A stretch of 7,908 nucleotides of DNA. It comes from Leptospira sp. GTDB taxonomy: Bacteria; Spirochaetota; Leptospiria; Leptospirales; Leptospiraceae. The DNA is taken from positions 1 to 7,908 of the forward strand of contig JALOTI010000077.1 in assembly GCA_025457985.1 (NCBI GenBank). Reading direction: 5' to 3'. Shown here piece after piece: positions 6,523 through 7,908 of the stretch. A model generated the notes under the pieces. That model saw only the letters and a program-made list of their open reading frames with translations, did not search any database and had not been told where the DNA came from. Made by a program: the position numbers and the translations under genes. Each line of letters begins with the position of its first letter. Within the stretch, counting starts at the first letter, position 1.

Positions 6523-7054
6523 TCATTTTCATTTTCAGATGGAAAAGACAATCACATTTTTTAATTGAGTCTCTGATTGTTTATTTTTACAAAGATTGAC
6601 GTATTTGGTATTTTTTTAATCTAGAATTTAACAAAAGATTTGTATATTAAAAGGGTCGGCCATTCGCATATATGTTCTCGTATTTCATTTGGAAGGAGAT
6701 AATCAATATCCAGCATTAGCGCAAAGCCGGTGGGATCCAATCGAAGAATTTTTATCGCGATTCTGTCGGGTGCATTCATGATGAATTTTATGAGAAACCA
6801 TGATCTATCGAAATCTCTGAAAACAGCTTAAGGAACGCTACAACTGTGAAATCGTCCGAATCTGACCAGATCCACATTTTTAATTCTTTAAAGTGATACC
6901 TTGGGGACTTGGACTTTAACACAGCAAATGGTAGTTATATTCGCTTACATTCGAAGGTAGAGCGATTCGGTGGATTTGAGCAAGACACAAAAATATGGAT
7001 GCGCCGAAAATAAAATGTGGTGGGTTCCGTAGAATGGATAAAAAAAGGAAACAC
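6523..7054. other. Long intergenic stretch with possible decayed coding sequence
   Basis: About 530 bases with no convincing intact gene. It must contain the leftward promoter of the flagellin-like pair, but no clear one was found on the minus strand and no sigma-28-type box was seen. On the plus strand TTGACG (6596-6601) and TAGAAT (6622-6627) are 20 bases apart, which is poor spacing. AAGGAG (6693-6698) is a near-perfect ribosome site, but the triplet seven bases later is ATA, not ATG. The 41-codon frame starting there runs to TAA at 6829-6831 and resembles nothing I recognise. From 6804 to 7013 one plus frame is open except for a TGA at 6894-6896. Its second half (with SYIRLHSKVERFGGFEQDTK) reads like the C-terminus of a real protein and stops just inside the longest possible frame of the next gene. 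Confidence 0.4.
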
Positions 7055-7480
7055 ATGACAAATAAAAAAAGACTCGCCTACTTTATTTCTGTGTTAGGGG
7101 TTAGTTCAACTCTCCTATGGATTGGTATTTTTAAATTTACACCGACTGAAGCCGCGGAGATCAGGCCACTAGTAGAAAATCATCCAGCTATAGGATGGTT
7201 GTATCGAATTTTATCAGAACAGATGGTTTCGGATCTTATTGGTATGACTGAGATATTAGTAGGTCTTGGGCTATTACTCTCGTTATTCTATAAGAAAGTA
7301 GGGTTGTATGCCGGACTTGCGTCTGGAATTATTTTCACAACAACACTTTCATTTTTATTTACTACACCGGAGATTTGGACAACCATTGATGGCATTCCTA
7401 CGACCGATTTTTTTATCTATAAAGATATTTGTTTCCTAGGTATTTCTTTATGGATATGGGCGGAAGCCGACTCGGCGTAA
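7055..7480 (+). CDS. DUF417 family (RclC/YkgB-like) inner-membrane protein
   Basis: A 141-residue membrane protein of the DUF417 family, whose E. coli member RclC belongs to the reactive-chlorine resistance operon. The molecular activity of the family is unknown. Four hydrophobic helices are visible (about 8-26, 58-78, 82-102 and 121-137). Family signatures are LLWIGIFKFTPTEAAEIRPLV (20-40) with HPAIGWLY after it, a short-loop helical hairpin, FLFTTPEIW (100-108) and FFIYKDICFLG (119-129). At 141 residues it is shorter than RclC but has the complete core. An in-frame ATG at 6995 would add 20 residues (6995-7054) that are Lys/Arg-rich, match no family feature and have no ribosome site. ATG 7055 follows AGGA (7046-7049) at five bases and is preferred. 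No rclA/rclB-type partner or AraC regulator is visible, so a hypochlorite role should not be assumed. Confidence 0.85.
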   Translation: MTNKKRLAYFISVLGVSSTLLWIGIFKFTPTEAAEIRPLVENHPAIGWLYRILSEQMVSDLIGMTEILVGLGLLLSLFYKKVGLYAGLASGIIFTTTLSFLFTTPEIWTTIDGIPTTDFFIYKDICFLGISLWIWAEADSA

Positions 7481-7554
7481 GTTCCGTATACGCTAGGCCA
7501 TACACGAACTTTGTAAGAGTTTTCCACAAACAAGTATCCATATCCATAAGAAAT
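7442..7554. repeat. Inverted repeat spanning the end of the DUF417 gene
   Basis: ATTTCTTTATGGATATGG (7442-7459, codons near the end of the DUF417 gene) is repeated in inverted orientation at 7538-7554. All 17 bases of the second arm match, with one extra T in the first arm. The spacer is 78 bases. Inside it are GCCG-ACT-CGGC (7466-7476) at the stop codon and an imperfect GTTC-CGTAT versus ATACACGAAC dyad around 7481-7510. The right arm abuts a further hairpin, TTCCCG-TTATT-CGGGAA (7554-7570). The set could form a large folded 3' end on the transcript. No T-run follows, so a classical intrinsic terminator is not supported. Confidence 0.5.
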
Positions 7555-7631
7555 TCCCGTTATTCGGGAAGGATTGTCCATAGCTCGTAGCTAGGTACTT
7601 AGAGAAGAAACTTGGATAATACCGTCGCGGA
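7481..7631. other. Non-coding stretch with hairpins after the DUF417 gene
   Basis: No gene is supported here. It contains the right arm of the inverted repeat (7538-7554), the TTCCCG/CGGGAA hairpin (7554-7570, five-base loop) and stop codons in the plus frames. On the minus strand a 54-codon frame with a Tyr-rich stretch (7417-7581) overlaps the end of the DUF417 gene, but it has no ribosome site. Confidence 0.4.
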
Positions 7632-7677
7632 ATGGGTATCCTTCGTGAGATGTTTTCTCACGATCAGAATACCTTCC
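7629..7677. repeat. Long imperfect hairpin
   Basis: TCGTGAGA (7643-7650) and TCTCACGA (7656-7663) form a perfect eight-base stem with a five-base loop. Outside an internal loop the pairing continues with GGTAT (7635-7639) and ATACC (7669-7673), then GGAA (7629-7632) and TTCC (7674-7677) across a two-base bulge. That makes 17 base pairs in 49 bases. It could be a protein-binding dyad, an RNA structure or a leftover of a mobile element end. No T-run follows. Confidence 0.55.
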
Positions 7678-7908
7678 TGAGCGTAGTTGCTGAGACCAAA
7701 AGACTAACCATAGGTGCTGTTTCTAAATTGATCGATTGGCTCAGGTTCCTAAATTTGCAAAAATTGCCGATGAAAATGGTTCCCTTATCTAGTAGGATAT
7801 ACGTGTTATATCTGGAAAGGATACCGCTTCTTTCCTATCTTAATTTCGATGCTTCCCAACCTATCATGGCAATCTTTCGCGTTTCTCCCCAATGGTATTG
7901 GCCGAATG
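7632..7908 (+). CDS. Possible partial coding frame running off the right edge
   Basis: ATG at 7632 opens a plus-strand frame of 92 codons with no stop before the window ends. The protein begins MGILREMFSHDQNTFLSVVA, and I do not recognise it. There is no ribosome site, and the start sits inside the 7629-7677 hairpin, which argues against it. The opposite strand is also open at the edge: a minus frame (FGQYHWGETRKIAMIGWEAS, stop TAG at 7835-7837) reads like the C-terminus of a gene entering from the right. At most one of the two is likely to be real over 7835-7908. Low confidence. Confidence 0.25.
   Translation, partial: MGILREMFSHDQNTFLSVVAETKRLTIGAVSKLIDWLRFLNLQKLPMKMVPLSSRIYVLYLERIPLLSYLNFDASQPIMAIFRVSPQWYWPN

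Noticed and set aside
6621..6779. 52-residue minus-strand frame (starts MNAPDRIAIKILRL)
   Set aside because: Protein-like at first sight and on the strand of the flagellin-like pair, but it has no ribosome site and no recognised family, and a competing plus frame is equally open. Kept only as a note.
7417..7581. 54-codon minus-strand frame with Tyr-rich SYGYGYLFVENSYKVRVW
   Set aside because: It overlaps the end of the DUF417 gene, partly follows from the inverted repeat there, and lacks a ribosome site. Not enough to call a gene.
1..7908. CRISPR array, tRNA or rRNA gene, complete insertion sequence
   Set aside because: No regularly spaced repeats, no cloverleaf with tRNA consensus arms, no rRNA-like blocks and no transposase frame were seen on either strand.

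Overview
The window most likely comes from a spirochaete, and within that group a Leptospira-like one. Two adjacent minus-strand genes carry the hallmark motifs of spirochaetal FlaB flagellins (YxxEDRQ, LVDEVDRIAS, SRTASMW). The DNA is A+T-rich with roomy intergenic spaces. The six-pass membrane class III cyclase with an LLLNILPEPIA linker is of a type common in leptospires. This placement is inference; nothing here proves the species.

Layout, left to right. (1) 1-446: a YCII/DGPF-family small protein, preceded by a motif that recurs upstream of the tetR-type gene. (2) 593-1849, minus: a membrane-anchored adenylate cyclase with all catalytic residues, convergent with gene 1. (3) 2080-2649, plus: a TetR-family repressor divergent from the cyclase. 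(4) 2811-4043, plus: a complete, very conserved ornithine aminotransferase (rocD) whose ATG overlaps the stop of a tiny upstream reading frame. (5) 4190-4596, minus: what appears to be a decayed gene for a secreted beta-sandwich protein, broken by a frameshift and probably an internal deletion. (6) 4592-6468, minus: two overlapping, translationally coupled genes for highly divergent FlaB-flagellin relatives. (7) 6469-7054: a stretch with no convincing intact gene, which holds a strong Shine-Dalgarno without a start codon and a possible gene remnant. (8) 7055-7480, plus: a DUF417/RclC-like four-helix membrane protein. (9) 7481-7908: mostly hairpins and ambiguous reading frames, including one plus-strand frame that runs off the right edge.

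The genes do not form one pathway. The region looks like accessory chromosomal DNA in which small-molecule and signalling genes (cyclase, TetR regulator, YCII, RclC-like) alternate with decayed material. The most interesting element is the flagellin-like pair. The upstream protein appears to contain two tandem flagellin D1-like units behind a signal-peptide-like N-terminus. The downstream protein contains one such unit. Both stop at the same point of the flagellin fold, just before the C-terminal D0 helix that true flagellins need for polymerisation. They are intact and coupled by an ATGA overlap, which suggests a retained, repurposed function rather than simple decay.
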